Assembly (NCBI RefSeq): GCF_004769665.1
Contig: NZ_RQGG01000019.1
Span: 62,001 to 126,000, forward strand
DNA: 64,000 bases
Direction of reading: 5' to 3'
DNA from: Leptospira kemamanensis
GTDB lineage: Bacteria; Spirochaetota; Leptospiria; Leptospirales; Leptospiraceae
The translations under genes and the position numbers were made by a program. Each line of letters opens with the position of its first letter. Positions within the stretch are counted from its first letter, which is position 1. Shown piece by piece: positions 26,221-34,681 of this stretch. Below the pieces are notes generated by a model. It was not told the origin of the DNA and made no database searches. It saw only the letters and a program-made list of their open reading frames with translations.

Positions 26221-26994
26221 ATGGACTCGAGCTTCAAACCCAAGCCACTTTTAAATAAGTCGGAACTTCGCCAAATCAAACGAAGTAAAACCAGGGTTGA
26301 AGGAAAAAAAGTCATCACTGATGACGTCAAAAAACTAAAGTCCCTCAAAGTCACTCCCGAACTCAGTTTCCAAGAATCCATCGACTATTACAAAGAACCA
26401 ATTTGGATTGAATATTACATTCCCAAAGAATCCAGATTTGCTTTCGAAACCAAATATCTATTTATTTACCTTGTGGATCCAGAGGTCACAGAAGAATCCT
26501 CTGACAAAGCAAGAAAAGAAGCCAAGGAAAAAGGTGAGATTGTAGACATCTTTGCGTATATGGAATCGAACCCTGAGTCCATCCGCCTCATTGAAGATTC
26601 CTATCATTCCACAATGTCGATGCATGAAACCATTCATCATATCTATCGTAACTACAAAGAAACTGGTGCAACCGAAGATTTAAAAACTGCTTGTTACTTA
26701 ACTGAAGCACTTCTTAAATATGAACCCACCATTGCAGGTCTTACTTACTTTCGAGATTATAGTATCTATAATTTGAATTATTGGATTCGTACCCTCAATC
26801 GTTTGAAAATTGATTTTGCCTTAGAAGATGCAACTGTGTCACTTCTCATCAAACGGAGGAACGAACTTTGGGAATTAGAAGGGCGAGAGGAAGATGAGGA
26901 CTTTGATTTACTAGCAGCTTTATTTTTTGAACAAGCTTTTCCTAACCGTGGGGCAGGGGAACTTTCCAGTGATGATATGTTGTTATTTGAATGA
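26221..26994 (+). CDS. Conserved-looking hypothetical cytoplasmic protein
   Basis: 257 aa, no signal or membrane segment. Charged N-terminus (LNKSELRQIKRSKTRVEGKK), then a compact helical domain with several Tyr and His residues (YHSTMSMHETIHHIYRNYKE) and an acidic C-terminus ending DDMLLFE. I do not recognise the family. The segment resembles a helical-repeat bundle. It follows the thioredoxin gene by 17 nt in the same direction. Convergent with the next gene. Confidence 0.6.
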   Translation: MDSSFKPKPLLNKSELRQIKRSKTRVEGKKVITDDVKKLKSLKVTPELSFQESIDYYKEPIWIEYYIPKESRFAFETKYLFIYLVDPEVTEESSDKARKEAKEKGEIVDIFAYMESNPESIRLIEDSYHSTMSMHETIHHIYRNYKETGATEDLKTACYLTEALLKYEPTIAGLTYFRDYSIYNLNYWIRTLNRLKIDFALEDATVSLLIKRRNELWELEGREEDEDFDLLAALFFEQAFPNRGAGELSSDDMLLFE

Positions 26995-27034
26995 AGAATT
27001 CACTAAAAAAAGATATCTCTCCCTAGCTAAAACT

Positions 27035-27060
27035 TATAATCCAAAATTATATGGATTATA
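27035..27060. terminator. Possible weak terminator hairpin between convergent genes
   Basis: TATAATCC (27035-27042) pairs with GGATTATA (27053-27060) around a 10-nt loop. It is AT-rich with no strong T-run and covers the stop codon of the leftward gene, so its effect is uncertain. Confidence 0.25.
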
Positions 27061-27925
27061 TTACTGATAACCAACGAAACAAATCGATGCAATGGAAAAG
27101 TTCCGTATGTTCTGGAATTGCCGATACAATCGTTGTTTCACTGATTTTCATCGAGACTGGAATCCGTTTTTCTTGAAAGGTAAAACTCAGTTTGGAAAGA
27201 GCCTGGGAAGATTCTTTCCAATATTTCCTTTCACTTGTTTCTTCCGACATTGGAAAACTATCTAAAAATACTTTCCAAAACTCATTTCCGCCAATCAGCA
27301 CTTCCGAAATACTACTCATTCCCATCTTGAGATCTCTATACAAATGTTCTTTGTTAAAATCTTTGATTCCGATGGAAAGAAATGGCTTTTCATTTTTTAT
27401 TTTTTGCAAAGTAGGAACAAGAGTTTTTGCATCCAACATGTCCCAATCCAAAATTAAAACATGACAAGGGCCGACTAACAATCTTTTGACTAAAAATTCG
27501 GGATTGGCTTCTGCATAAACCTGATATCCTAATGATTTTAAAAATTTCAAAATGTTTTGGTCGAAGGTTGGATTTTTCGTGCAAACAATCCATGTTAATT
27601 TTTTTTCAGGTAATGGACGAATGGGAAGGCTATGGATTTGGGAAAAAGCCTTGTCCCAAAGTAAGGAAACTCCCGTTTTTTGATAGGAATCTTTTTCTTC
27701 TTTGGTAAACATTCCGCATAAGATTGGTTCTATGCTCCAATCTAATAGTTCTTTTGTTAGTTCCGATGTTGGTTTGGCAAAAACTTTGATGGAATCAGGA
27801 AAGTCTTTCCAGTTTTTGTTTGTACATTCTTTCACTACGAGTCCATTCACTTGTAACCAAGAAATTAAAAGTTCTTTTTCTCGTTCTGGAAGTTGTGTCA
27901 AAACGGCACCGAATAGTGAGTCCAT
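27056..27925 (-). CDS. Receiver-like (pseudo response regulator) protein
   Basis: 289 aa. Residues about 108-215 look like a CheY-type receiver: strand LTWIVCTKNPTF, strand-loop HVLILDWDMLDAKTLV (Asp at the phospho-acceptor place) and FLSIGIKDF. The acidic pair after strand 1 is missing (CTKN) and the Lys position is unclear, so phosphorylation is doubtful. The N-terminal 100 residues (SWLQVNGLVVKECTNKNWKD) and the C-terminal 80 residues match nothing I know. It starts divergently from phaR with a 57-bp gap. Confidence 0.5.
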   Translation of the reverse strand: MDSLFGAVLTQLPEREKELLISWLQVNGLVVKECTNKNWKDFPDSIKVFAKPTSELTKELLDWSIEPILCGMFTKEEKDSYQKTGVSLLWDKAFSQIHSLPIRPLPEKKLTWIVCTKNPTFDQNILKFLKSLGYQVYAEANPEFLVKRLLVGPCHVLILDWDMLDAKTLVPTLQKIKNEKPFLSIGIKDFNKEHLYRDLKMGMSSISEVLIGGNEFWKVFLDSFPMSEETSERKYWKESSQALSKLSFTFQEKRIPVSMKISETTIVSAIPEHTELFHCIDLFRWLSVI

Positions 27926-27982
27926 ACGATTGTATTTTAGTTGACCCCCTAGGCTTGAAAGTCATTTTAAAAAGCATCTCCA

Positions 27983-28531
27983 ATGAAGCTCCTCAAGCGA
28001 TACGCCAACCGCCGACTTTATGATCCAGAAACTAGTTCTACTATCACTCTGGAAGATGTGGCAAAGATGATCATTGGAGGAGAAGAAATCAAAGTCCAAG
28101 ACAATTTATCAGGGGAAGACATCACACCCAAGATCCTCGGACAAACCTTTCTCAAAGTGAGCCTTGGACAACGAAACGAAGATTTTTCCAATTTTATGTT
28201 AACGGCACTCATTCGGGAAACTGGCCGCGATATTTCTGGTCTTTTTGAACGTCTAGTCCTCGGCGGAATTGGTGCCAACTACCTCACCCGCGAACGATTG
28301 GAGAAAATTGTCAATTCCATGGTGGAACTTGGGGAATTGAAGGAAGTGGATTTTAGCCTCTACCGAGAGGATTTACTACGCAAAATGGCTTCCCGCGCGA
28401 GTGAAAAAAAGGAACAAATCCAAAAGGATTTGGAAAAATTCAGCCAATCCATTTTGGAAGAAGACAAGGCAACCTTAGGCGACCTTTCCGAAAAATTAAA
28501 AGAAGTCGCAGAAAAATTAAAAGAAAATTAA
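27983..28531 (+). CDS. phaR: PhaR-type polyhydroxyalkanoate synthesis regulator
   Basis: 182 aa. The N-terminus [19 protein letters not shown] and [19 protein letters not shown] is the PHB/PHA accumulation regulator DNA-binding domain. The C-terminal region is a long charged coiled coil ([20 protein letters not shown]). In other bacteria PhaR senses polymer granules and represses phasin genes. No PHA synthase or phasin gene is in this window. No clear ribosome-binding site is seen, but the family begins at this Met. Confidence 0.85.
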   Translation: MKLLKRYANRRLYDPETSSTITLEDVAKMIIGGEEIKVQDNLSGEDITPKILGQTFLKVSLGQRNEDFSNFMLTALIRETGRDISGLFERLVLGGIGANYLTRERLEKIVNSMVELGELKEVDFSLYREDLLRKMASRASEKKEQIQKDLEKFSQSILEEDKATLGDLSEKLKEVAEKLKEN

Positions 28532-28573
28532 CCAAAATCGGTTACACTATTCTCCACTTTCAGGGGGGAATGA

Positions 28574-29458
28574 ATGAAATTCCAATATGTTCTGTGTCTC
28601 TTTTTTTTGTTATCGCTAGGATTGTATTCCGAACAAAACGATGTCTTTTTTGAAACACAAAGGAAACGATTAAATTCCTCAGACATTTTTGAAATCAGAG
28701 ATGCCATTGATCGATTAACATTCATTAAGTCTAATAGAGGTGTTCGTGACATTCTTTCTGCCTTGGAAGGAACACCCAATTTTCCAACAAGTGAAACCAA
28801 TGCACCTGCGGTTAAATTTTATGCTGCCAAAGCTTTGGCCAAAAAAGGAGATAAAATCGCGGTCCCTGTTCTCATCAAAACCTTCCAAAAAGAATCACCA
28901 AATCTTGTAGAACACAACGTCACAAAACCAAGAAAGATCAGTGATGGAGTTTCTGGCCGCCATTCCAATTCTAGTCCTTATTTTTATGAAGATGGGGAGA
29001 TTTCAATGGTATTGGCTTGTGGTGAGATCTTACGGGCATTAGGTTCTCTGACCTTTTCAGAGGCAACGGAAACTACCCTCAAACAAGCTTTGGCACACCC
29101 CAATTTTTATATCCGAAGTTCTTCTGCGGATGCCATGTACGAATCGAATCGCAAAGAATTTTTATCCACACTTTCGGAAAGTCTTGGAAAAGAACAAAAT
29201 CCTTATGCAAAAATATCCATGCTTTCTGCCATCGTTGGGATAGAACGACTTCCTAACCAAAATTTTAGGACAGTGACAGAAACACTTTCCGATATTGATC
29301 CCGAAGTTCGAAAAAAGGCTTCTGAAGCCTTACGTCGATTGGACCTTCGTATTGCAGCACCTTACTTGGAAAAGGCGATTCAAGTAGAAAACCACCCCAT
29401 TGTTTTATCACAAATGAAAGAAGATTACTCTTACCTAATTTCATTTCGTAACCCGTAA
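28574..29458 (+). CDS. Exported HEAT-repeat protein
   Basis: 294 aa with a signal peptide (MKFQYVLCLFFLLSLGLYS). Helical HEAT/PBS-like repeats follow: VKFYAAKALAKKGDKIAVPV, then MVLACGEILRALGSLTF, FYIRSSSADAMYESN and VRKKASEALRRLDLRIAA. It probably acts as a periplasmic or outer-membrane-associated scaffold; the partner is unknown. AGGGGGG lies 5 nt before the chosen ATG. A second ATG overlaps 4 nt earlier in another frame. Confidence 0.8.
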   Translation: MKFQYVLCLFFLLSLGLYSEQNDVFFETQRKRLNSSDIFEIRDAIDRLTFIKSNRGVRDILSALEGTPNFPTSETNAPAVKFYAAKALAKKGDKIAVPVLIKTFQKESPNLVEHNVTKPRKISDGVSGRHSNSSPYFYEDGEISMVLACGEILRALGSLTFSEATETTLKQALAHPNFYIRSSSADAMYESNRKEFLSTLSESLGKEQNPYAKISMLSAIVGIERLPNQNFRTVTETLSDIDPEVRKKASEALRRLDLRIAAPYLEKAIQVENHPIVLSQMKEDYSYLISFRNP

Positions 29459-29524
29459 AGATCCATGAATTCATTGTGGACAAATCTAGATTTTTTTTAA
29501 AAATGTGATCTAAACGGAGAAATT

Positions 29525-30439
29525 ATGAAATTTAATAGTATTTTAGATGCCATTGGCAACACACCACATGTAAAATTGTCTCGTTTATTTGGAACCGATC
29601 ACGAAGTTTATATGAAACTCGAAAGACAAAATCCAGGTGGATCTATAAAAGATCGGATTGCTCTTGCGATGATCGAAGATGCAGAAAAATCAGGAAAACT
29701 CAAAAAAGATTCCATCATTGTGGAGCCAACATCTGGAAATACAGGAATTGGTCTTGCGATGGTTGCAGCTGTCAAAGGTTATGCGATCACTCTTGTGATG
29801 CCTGAACACATGTCTGTGGAAAGACGCCGAATTATGGCTGCCTATGGTGCTAAATTTGAACTCACTCCTAGAGAAAAAGGAATGCCAGGTGCCATTGCCA
29901 AAGCGCAAGAAATGGTAGCGGCCAATCCAAATGCTTGGATGCCTCAACAGTTTGAAAACGAAGCCAATATCCAAGTGCACAGAGAAAAAACTGCGGAAGA
30001 AATTGCAAAAGATTTCCCAGATGGTTTGGATTACATCATCACAGGAGTAGGGACTGGTGGTCATATTTCTGGTTGTGCTGAAAACTTAAAAAAACGATTT
30101 CCAAAACTCAAAGTATTCGCAGTGGAACCTGAAGGTTCTCCTGTTCTCAGTGGTGGAAAACCAGGCCCACACCCCTTACAAGGGATTGGTGCTGGATTCA
30201 TTCCTAAAAACTGTAAAACAGAATTACTTGATGGAATCATCACTGTAGGAAAAGAAGAATCTTTTACCATGGCTGTTCTTGCTGCTAAAAAAGAAGGGAT
30301 TTTTATTGGAACATCTTCCGGAGCAAGTCTTGCGGCAGTTTCTAAAAAATTAAAAGAAATTCCTGCTGGTTCTAAGGTTCTTACATTCTGTTACGATACA
30401 GGAGAAAGATATTTATCTGTTGAAGGTCTTTTCGTTTAA
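29525..30439 (+). CDS. cysK: Cysteine synthase (O-acetylserine sulfhydrylase)
   Basis: 304 aa, PLP-dependent fold II. The PLP lysine is in [25 protein letters not shown] binds the substrate carboxylate, [11 protein letters not shown] is the phosphate loop, and [11 protein letters not shown] and CYDTGERY close the site. It makes cysteine from O-acetylserine and the sulfide produced by CysJI at 46877-50315. GGAG precedes the ATG. topA follows after about 23 bp. Confidence 0.95.
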   Translation: MKFNSILDAIGNTPHVKLSRLFGTDHEVYMKLERQNPGGSIKDRIALAMIEDAEKSGKLKKDSIIVEPTSGNTGIGLAMVAAVKGYAITLVMPEHMSVERRRIMAAYGAKFELTPREKGMPGAIAKAQEMVAANPNAWMPQQFENEANIQVHREKTAEEIAKDFPDGLDYIITGVGTGGHISGCAENLKKRFPKLKVFAVEPEGSPVLSGGKPGPHPLQGIGAGFIPKNCKTELLDGIITVGKEESFTMAVLAAKKEGIFIGTSSGASLAAVSKKLKEIPAGSKVLTFCYDTGERYLSVEGLFV

Positions 30440-30462
30440 AGATTGTTAAGTGAGGTTTTGAA

Positions 30463-32424
30463 ATCACCAATCTATTAATTGTCGAATCACCAACAAAAGC
30501 GGCAACCATCTCTTCTTACTTAGGTAAGGATTGGGTGGTTGTTGCCACCAAGGGTCATATCAAAGACCTGCCATCTAAATCTTATGGGGTGGACTTTGCA
30601 AATTCTTTTGAACCAGAGTATGAATGGCTCAAAGGAAAAAAAAATCTTTTTTCTACGATCTTAACCAAAGCCAAAAAATCATCTTCGATTTACATCGCCA
30701 GTGATCCTGATCGAGAAGGGGAAATTATCGCCAAACATTGTTTTGATGAACTTGGGAAATTAAAAAAACCAATGTATCGTTTGCGATTAAAAGAGATCAC
30801 AAAAGAAGAATTAAGGCTTCAGTTACAAAAAAAGGTTGGTCTCGATTGGCAAGCTGTTGAATCTCAAATCGCTAGACGTGTGGTAGATCGTATTTTTGGA
30901 TTTGAGGTTTCTCCGGATTTGTGGAGAAGGTTAAAAATTCCATCTCTTTCCGCAGGACGAGTCCAATCTACCGTATTACATTGGATATGTGAACGAGAAA
31001 AAGAGATCCAAAATTTTTCCAAGGAAAACTATTTTCAACTGAAATTACAGGGAAGTTTCCTCGGTCAGAAGATAGAACTGAAATACCAATCAAAAGAGAA
31101 ACTAAAAGAAAACGATATCCATTCGATTCTAAACGAAATTCAAATTAAACCCGAACCTTCTCGTCTAGAGACTTTAAAATTATCCAAAATCAAAACCAAA
31201 AAAATTAATCGAAATCCACCCAAGGCATTTTCGACTGCTAGTTTACTCGAATCCAGTTTCCGAACTTTAAAATTTGATTCTAAAAAAACAATGAGGCTCG
31301 CTCAAAGTTTGTTTGAGGGAAAAAAATTAAATACGGGAGAAACGGTAGGACTCATTACCTATATGCGTTCCGATAGCACTCGGGTTTCTGATTCAAAACG
31401 TAAGTTAGGTGAAGATTATTTAAAAACAAATTACCCAAACCTAGTTTCTGAAAAAAAAAGGGATCAGTCCAAACAAAAAAAGTTTTCCCAAGATGCCCAT
31501 GAAGCGGTCATCCCGATTAATCCTCATTTCACACCAGATAAAATCCGATCGTTTTTAAATACCGATGAAGCTAAACTTTACCAATTGATTTGGGAACGTT
31601 TTTTGGTTTCTCTCATGAAACCAGAAACAGGCGAAGAAGTTGTGTTTGAGTTCCCGATTGGAAACCATCTCTTTGTCTATTCTTCCGAAACAATTTTTGA
31701 TTCTGGTTTCAAACAGTTTCCAAAGCCAGTAGAAAAACGGCACAGAGAATTCCCAGAAGCCAAAGTGGGAGATCCGTTTCACTACCAAACTTTTTCCATG
31801 GAAGAAAAAGTAACAGAACCACCTACTCGTTATACACAGGGAAAGTTGATCCAAAAGATGGAAGATACTGGTGTTGGTCGTCCCTCCACCTATGCTACGA
31901 TCCTTGAAACTTTACTCAAAAGAAAATACATCGTCGAATACCAAAAGAACATCGGACCTTCTGGATTAGGTTTGAAAGTGGATGCGTATCTATTCTTAAA
32001 TTTCCAGGAAATGATTGGAGAGTCGTTTACCAAAGAATTAGAATCACAACTTGACCAAATTACGGAAGAAAAAGAATCAAGAGTGAGTCTTGTAACTAAA
32101 TTTTATGAAGACCTTCAAAAGATTCTAAAATCGCCTCGAAAAAAAATAGAAGAGGAAACTCAGAATTCACAAGCTCCCTCCAAAACGACAAAGGGAACCA
32201 AACAAAGAATTCTTTCGGATACAAAAGAAGACCAGAAACAATCATTTCAAGCGAAACGAAATCCAATGGATGAAAAACAAAGTCTAAGTTTCAATACAAG
32301 TGCGAGTCAAAAATGCCCTAAGTGTAAAGAAGGTTTTGTGAAAACCAAACTTGGGAAAAATGGAAAAACCATTTATTTTTGTTCTCGTTACCCGCACTGT
32401 GACTACATCACCTATGACAACTAA
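30463..32424 (+). CDS. topA: DNA topoisomerase I, start codon non-canonical (ATC)
   Basis: About 653 aa type IA topoisomerase. The Toprim domain starts with LLIVESPTKA (catalytic Glu) and has ASDPDREGEIIA (DxDxxxE). The active-site Tyr is in LITYMRSDSTRVSDS. SAGRVQSTVL and GVGRPSTYATI are also present. A single C4 zinc motif (CPKCKEGF...FCSRYPHC) ends the protein. The frame is open from a TGA at 30451, but no ATG, GTG or TTG occurs before GTG 30535, which would delete the catalytic Glu. ATC 30463 sits 7 nt after GTGAGG and matches the family's start. One extra A in GAAATC would instead give a TTG start (MKITNLL...). It overlaps hemH by 11 nt. Confidence 0.85.
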   Translation: MTNLLIVESPTKAATISSYLGKDWVVVATKGHIKDLPSKSYGVDFANSFEPEYEWLKGKKNLFSTILTKAKKSSSIYIASDPDREGEIIAKHCFDELGKLKKPMYRLRLKEITKEELRLQLQKKVGLDWQAVESQIARRVVDRIFGFEVSPDLWRRLKIPSLSAGRVQSTVLHWICEREKEIQNFSKENYFQLKLQGSFLGQKIELKYQSKEKLKENDIHSILNEIQIKPEPSRLETLKLSKIKTKKINRNPPKAFSTASLLESSFRTLKFDSKKTMRLAQSLFEGKKLNTGETVGLITYMRSDSTRVSDSKRKLGEDYLKTNYPNLVSEKKRDQSKQKKFSQDAHEAVIPINPHFTPDKIRSFLNTDEAKLYQLIWERFLVSLMKPETGEEVVFEFPIGNHLFVYSSETIFDSGFKQFPKPVEKRHREFPEAKVGDPFHYQTFSMEEKVTEPPTRYTQGKLIQKMEDTGVGRPSTYATILETLLKRKYIVEYQKNIGPSGLGLKVDAYLFLNFQEMIGESFTKELESQLDQITEEKESRVSLVTKFYEDLQKILKSPRKKIEEETQNSQAPSKTTKGTKQRILSDTKEDQKQSFQAKRNPMDEKQSLSFNTSASQKCPKCKEGFVKTKLGKNGKTIYFCSRYPHCDYITYDN

Positions 32425-33499
32425 CCAAGAAAATACACTGATCCTAGTCAACTTAGGAGGTCCGAGAACTTCAAAAGAAATAGAAGTTTTTTTAAAGGAT
32501 TTATTTTCTGATCCTTTCGTATTTGATTTACCTTTACCTGAATTTTTTCGAATTCGTCTCGCGCGTTTCATCGCTAAAAAAAGAGCACCAAAAGTGCAAA
32601 AAACATATGAATCGATGGGATTTGGTGGTGGTTCCCCACTTGTGGATGAAACAGAAAAACAAGGAAAAATTTTAGAAAAAATTCTTACAAAAACGACCGG
32701 TAAAACTTGGAAAGTAAAAGTGGCAATGGCTTGTGGTTATCCGAATATTAGAGAATCTGAATTTACGAAACCAAATGCCAATACGTTTTATTTACCCTTA
32801 TATCCACAGTTTTCTCGTTCTACCGTTTTATCCACTTTAGCCATTTTAGAAACAAAATTTGGGGAGTGCCCAGTCGGTAGTGGTGGTTATATCCCACATT
32901 TTGGCTTGGATCCAAAGTTTCACCAAATCACAGCTCAGTTTATCTTTGAGTTTTTTACAAACAAACTGCAAAAGGATTTATTTTTACATTATCCCGAAGA
33001 GATTCCCAACTGTGATTGGAAAGATTTGGATTTAGTTTTTTCTGCACATGGTGTTCCTATGCGACTCATTAAGAAAGGGGATCGTTATATGGAAGAAGTG
33101 GAAACCTCAGTGAGTGGAATCACACAAGAACTTCGTAAATTTGGTTACAGAGGGGAAGTTCATATCTCTTACCAAAGTAAGGTGGGACCTGCCAAGTGGA
33201 CTGAGCCAAGTAGCATCCAAAAAATAACAGAATTAGCAAACAAAGGAAAACACGTCGCAGTTTATCCGATTAGTTTTGTGAGTGATCACTTAGAAACATT
33301 AGAAGAAATCGGTGAACAATTCAAAGAACTATGTTTAGTATCGGGAGGGAAGTCTTTTGTGAGAATTCCTGCTTTGGGAATCTATGAACCATTTCTGACT
33401 TTTTTAGCAGAACGAGTGTTAGAAGCTGATCAATCAATTCATCATTGTATTTGTAAAGAAAGAGGAGGGGAGTCGTTAAATCATTGTCGATTCAAATAG
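32414..33499 (+). CDS. hemH: Ferrochelatase, with cysteines suggesting a [2Fe-2S] cluster
   Basis: 361 aa. Inserts Fe2+ into protoporphyrin IX. LILVNLGGPRT opens the fold. The catalytic His is in FSAHGVPM and the Glu in SFVSDHLETLEEI. Four cysteines are placed as in bacterial cluster-containing ferrochelatases: C152 (FGECPVG) and C345, C347, C358 in the tail HHCICKERGGESLNHC. The spacing differs from known examples. The start ATG 32414 lies inside the topA end. The last 24 nt overlap hemG on the other strand, including the codon for C358. Confidence 0.93.
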   Translation: MTTNQENTLILVNLGGPRTSKEIEVFLKDLFSDPFVFDLPLPEFFRIRLARFIAKKRAPKVQKTYESMGFGGGSPLVDETEKQGKILEKILTKTTGKTWKVKVAMACGYPNIRESEFTKPNANTFYLPLYPQFSRSTVLSTLAILETKFGECPVGSGGYIPHFGLDPKFHQITAQFIFEFFTNKLQKDLFLHYPEEIPNCDWKDLDLVFSAHGVPMRLIKKGDRYMEEVETSVSGITQELRKFGYRGEVHISYQSKVGPAKWTEPSSIQKITELANKGKHVAVYPISFVSDHLETLEEIGEQFKELCLVSGGKSFVRIPALGIYEPFLTFLAERVLEADQSIHHCICKERGGESLNHCRFK

Positions 33500-34681
33500 G
33501 GATCTAAGTCCGATTCCTTTTCGATAATTCCCAAAACACTTGATGTCCAAACCATTTTTTTGCCAATCAGATTCGATTTGATCCAATGTTTGGTTAAATA
33601 AAAATAATTTTCGATCATAAGCGGGGAAAACCCCTTCCCAAGTGGTTTTGTATATTGCTTTTGCCGTTTCCGCTTGTTTTGTGATCTTTGTCCGATCTGA
33701 TTCTAAGATGGATTCGATTTGTTTTGTATCGAATCCGGAAAGGTTTGGATAAATCCAAGTTTCGGAATGGAAACCATCTTTCACTCTCCCATCAAAGATA
33801 TCCGAATTACAAAGGACTCCTAATGCCTGAATGCCTTCTCCTTTTCCAAACAAGACTCCAAAACAAGGTTTTTTTGTAAGTTTTGTTTCACCAAACCTTG
33901 TGATGGTGGAAATGGATAGTAAATTGGGTATCACTTCTGGTTTTAAGAGAGAACCTAAAACAGGGATTAGTTTTTTTAAAGAAATACAGATGCGAATGGA
34001 ACCTTTTAGAGTTTGGATTTGAGATAAATTTGATAAAGTAAAACCAGTTTGAATTTTGATTTTTGGAGATAAATAGGTTACCAAATGGGAAACTAAATCG
34101 CCCATTCCATTTGGAAACGATACAGTTCCATAGGTTTCCTTTTTGTGTTTATTGATTTCTTGGAAAATGGTGCTTTTGCCATCTCCATTCCATTTGGAAA
34201 AAATAGTTTCGGCATGTAATTCTTGCAAACGGGTTCCGTAAATACCACCTAATGCTGGTTCTATAATGTTTTTTGTCACGGAGGAACCAAACATTTGATT
34301 TCCCCATTCTTCAAAATTAAGATTGGGATCAAATTTCAGTTTTTTGAGAAAAATAGAATACAGTAGTTTGGTTCCCGAAAGAATTGAGATGGGGAATTGA
34401 GAGAGTTTTTGGTTAGTCCAAAAATACCTTCGTTTAGAAGCTTTTTTAGGGAAAACAGGTCTGAGTCCTATGTCATCTAACATAGATTTGATGTCATCTG
34501 TCAAAAGGATTCCGTTGGCAGCTTGTTCTACAAGTCCTTCCCGTTCCTTTTTGGTTCCAATGACACCACCCAGAGTTTCATTCTCCTCATAGAGAGTGAC
34601 AAGGTTCCCTTGTTTGACATGGTGGTAAGCTAAAAAAAGACCTGTAATGCCTCCCCCAAAAATATGAACTTCTTCTTTCAT
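33476..34681 (-). CDS. hemG: Protoporphyrinogen oxidase (HemG/HemY type)
   Basis: 401 aa FAD enzyme that oxidises protoporphyrinogen IX. It opens with VHIFGGGITGLFLAYHH, the FAD dinucleotide fold, followed by YEENETLGGVIGT. IIEPALGGIYGTRLQELHAE is the characteristic PPO segment. It is shorter than the usual 450-470 aa, and the C-terminal FAD motif is reduced (GNYRKGIGLRSLFES). It is the last gene of the leftward heme operon. The ATG overlaps the hemN stop by 4 nt, and the 3' end overlaps hemH by 24 nt. Confidence 0.88.
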   Translation of the reverse strand: MKEEVHIFGGGITGLFLAYHHVKQGNLVTLYEENETLGGVIGTKKEREGLVEQAANGILLTDDIKSMLDDIGLRPVFPKKASKRRYFWTNQKLSQFPISILSGTKLLYSIFLKKLKFDPNLNFEEWGNQMFGSSVTKNIIEPALGGIYGTRLQELHAETIFSKWNGDGKSTIFQEINKHKKETYGTVSFPNGMGDLVSHLVTYLSPKIKIQTGFTLSNLSQIQTLKGSIRICISLKKLIPVLGSLLKPEVIPNLLSISTITRFGETKLTKKPCFGVLFGKGEGIQALGVLCNSDIFDGRVKDGFHSETWIYPNLSGFDTKQIESILESDRTKITKQAETAKAIYKTTWEGVFPAYDRKLFLFNQTLDQIESDWQKNGLDIKCFGNYRKGIGLRSLFESTMI

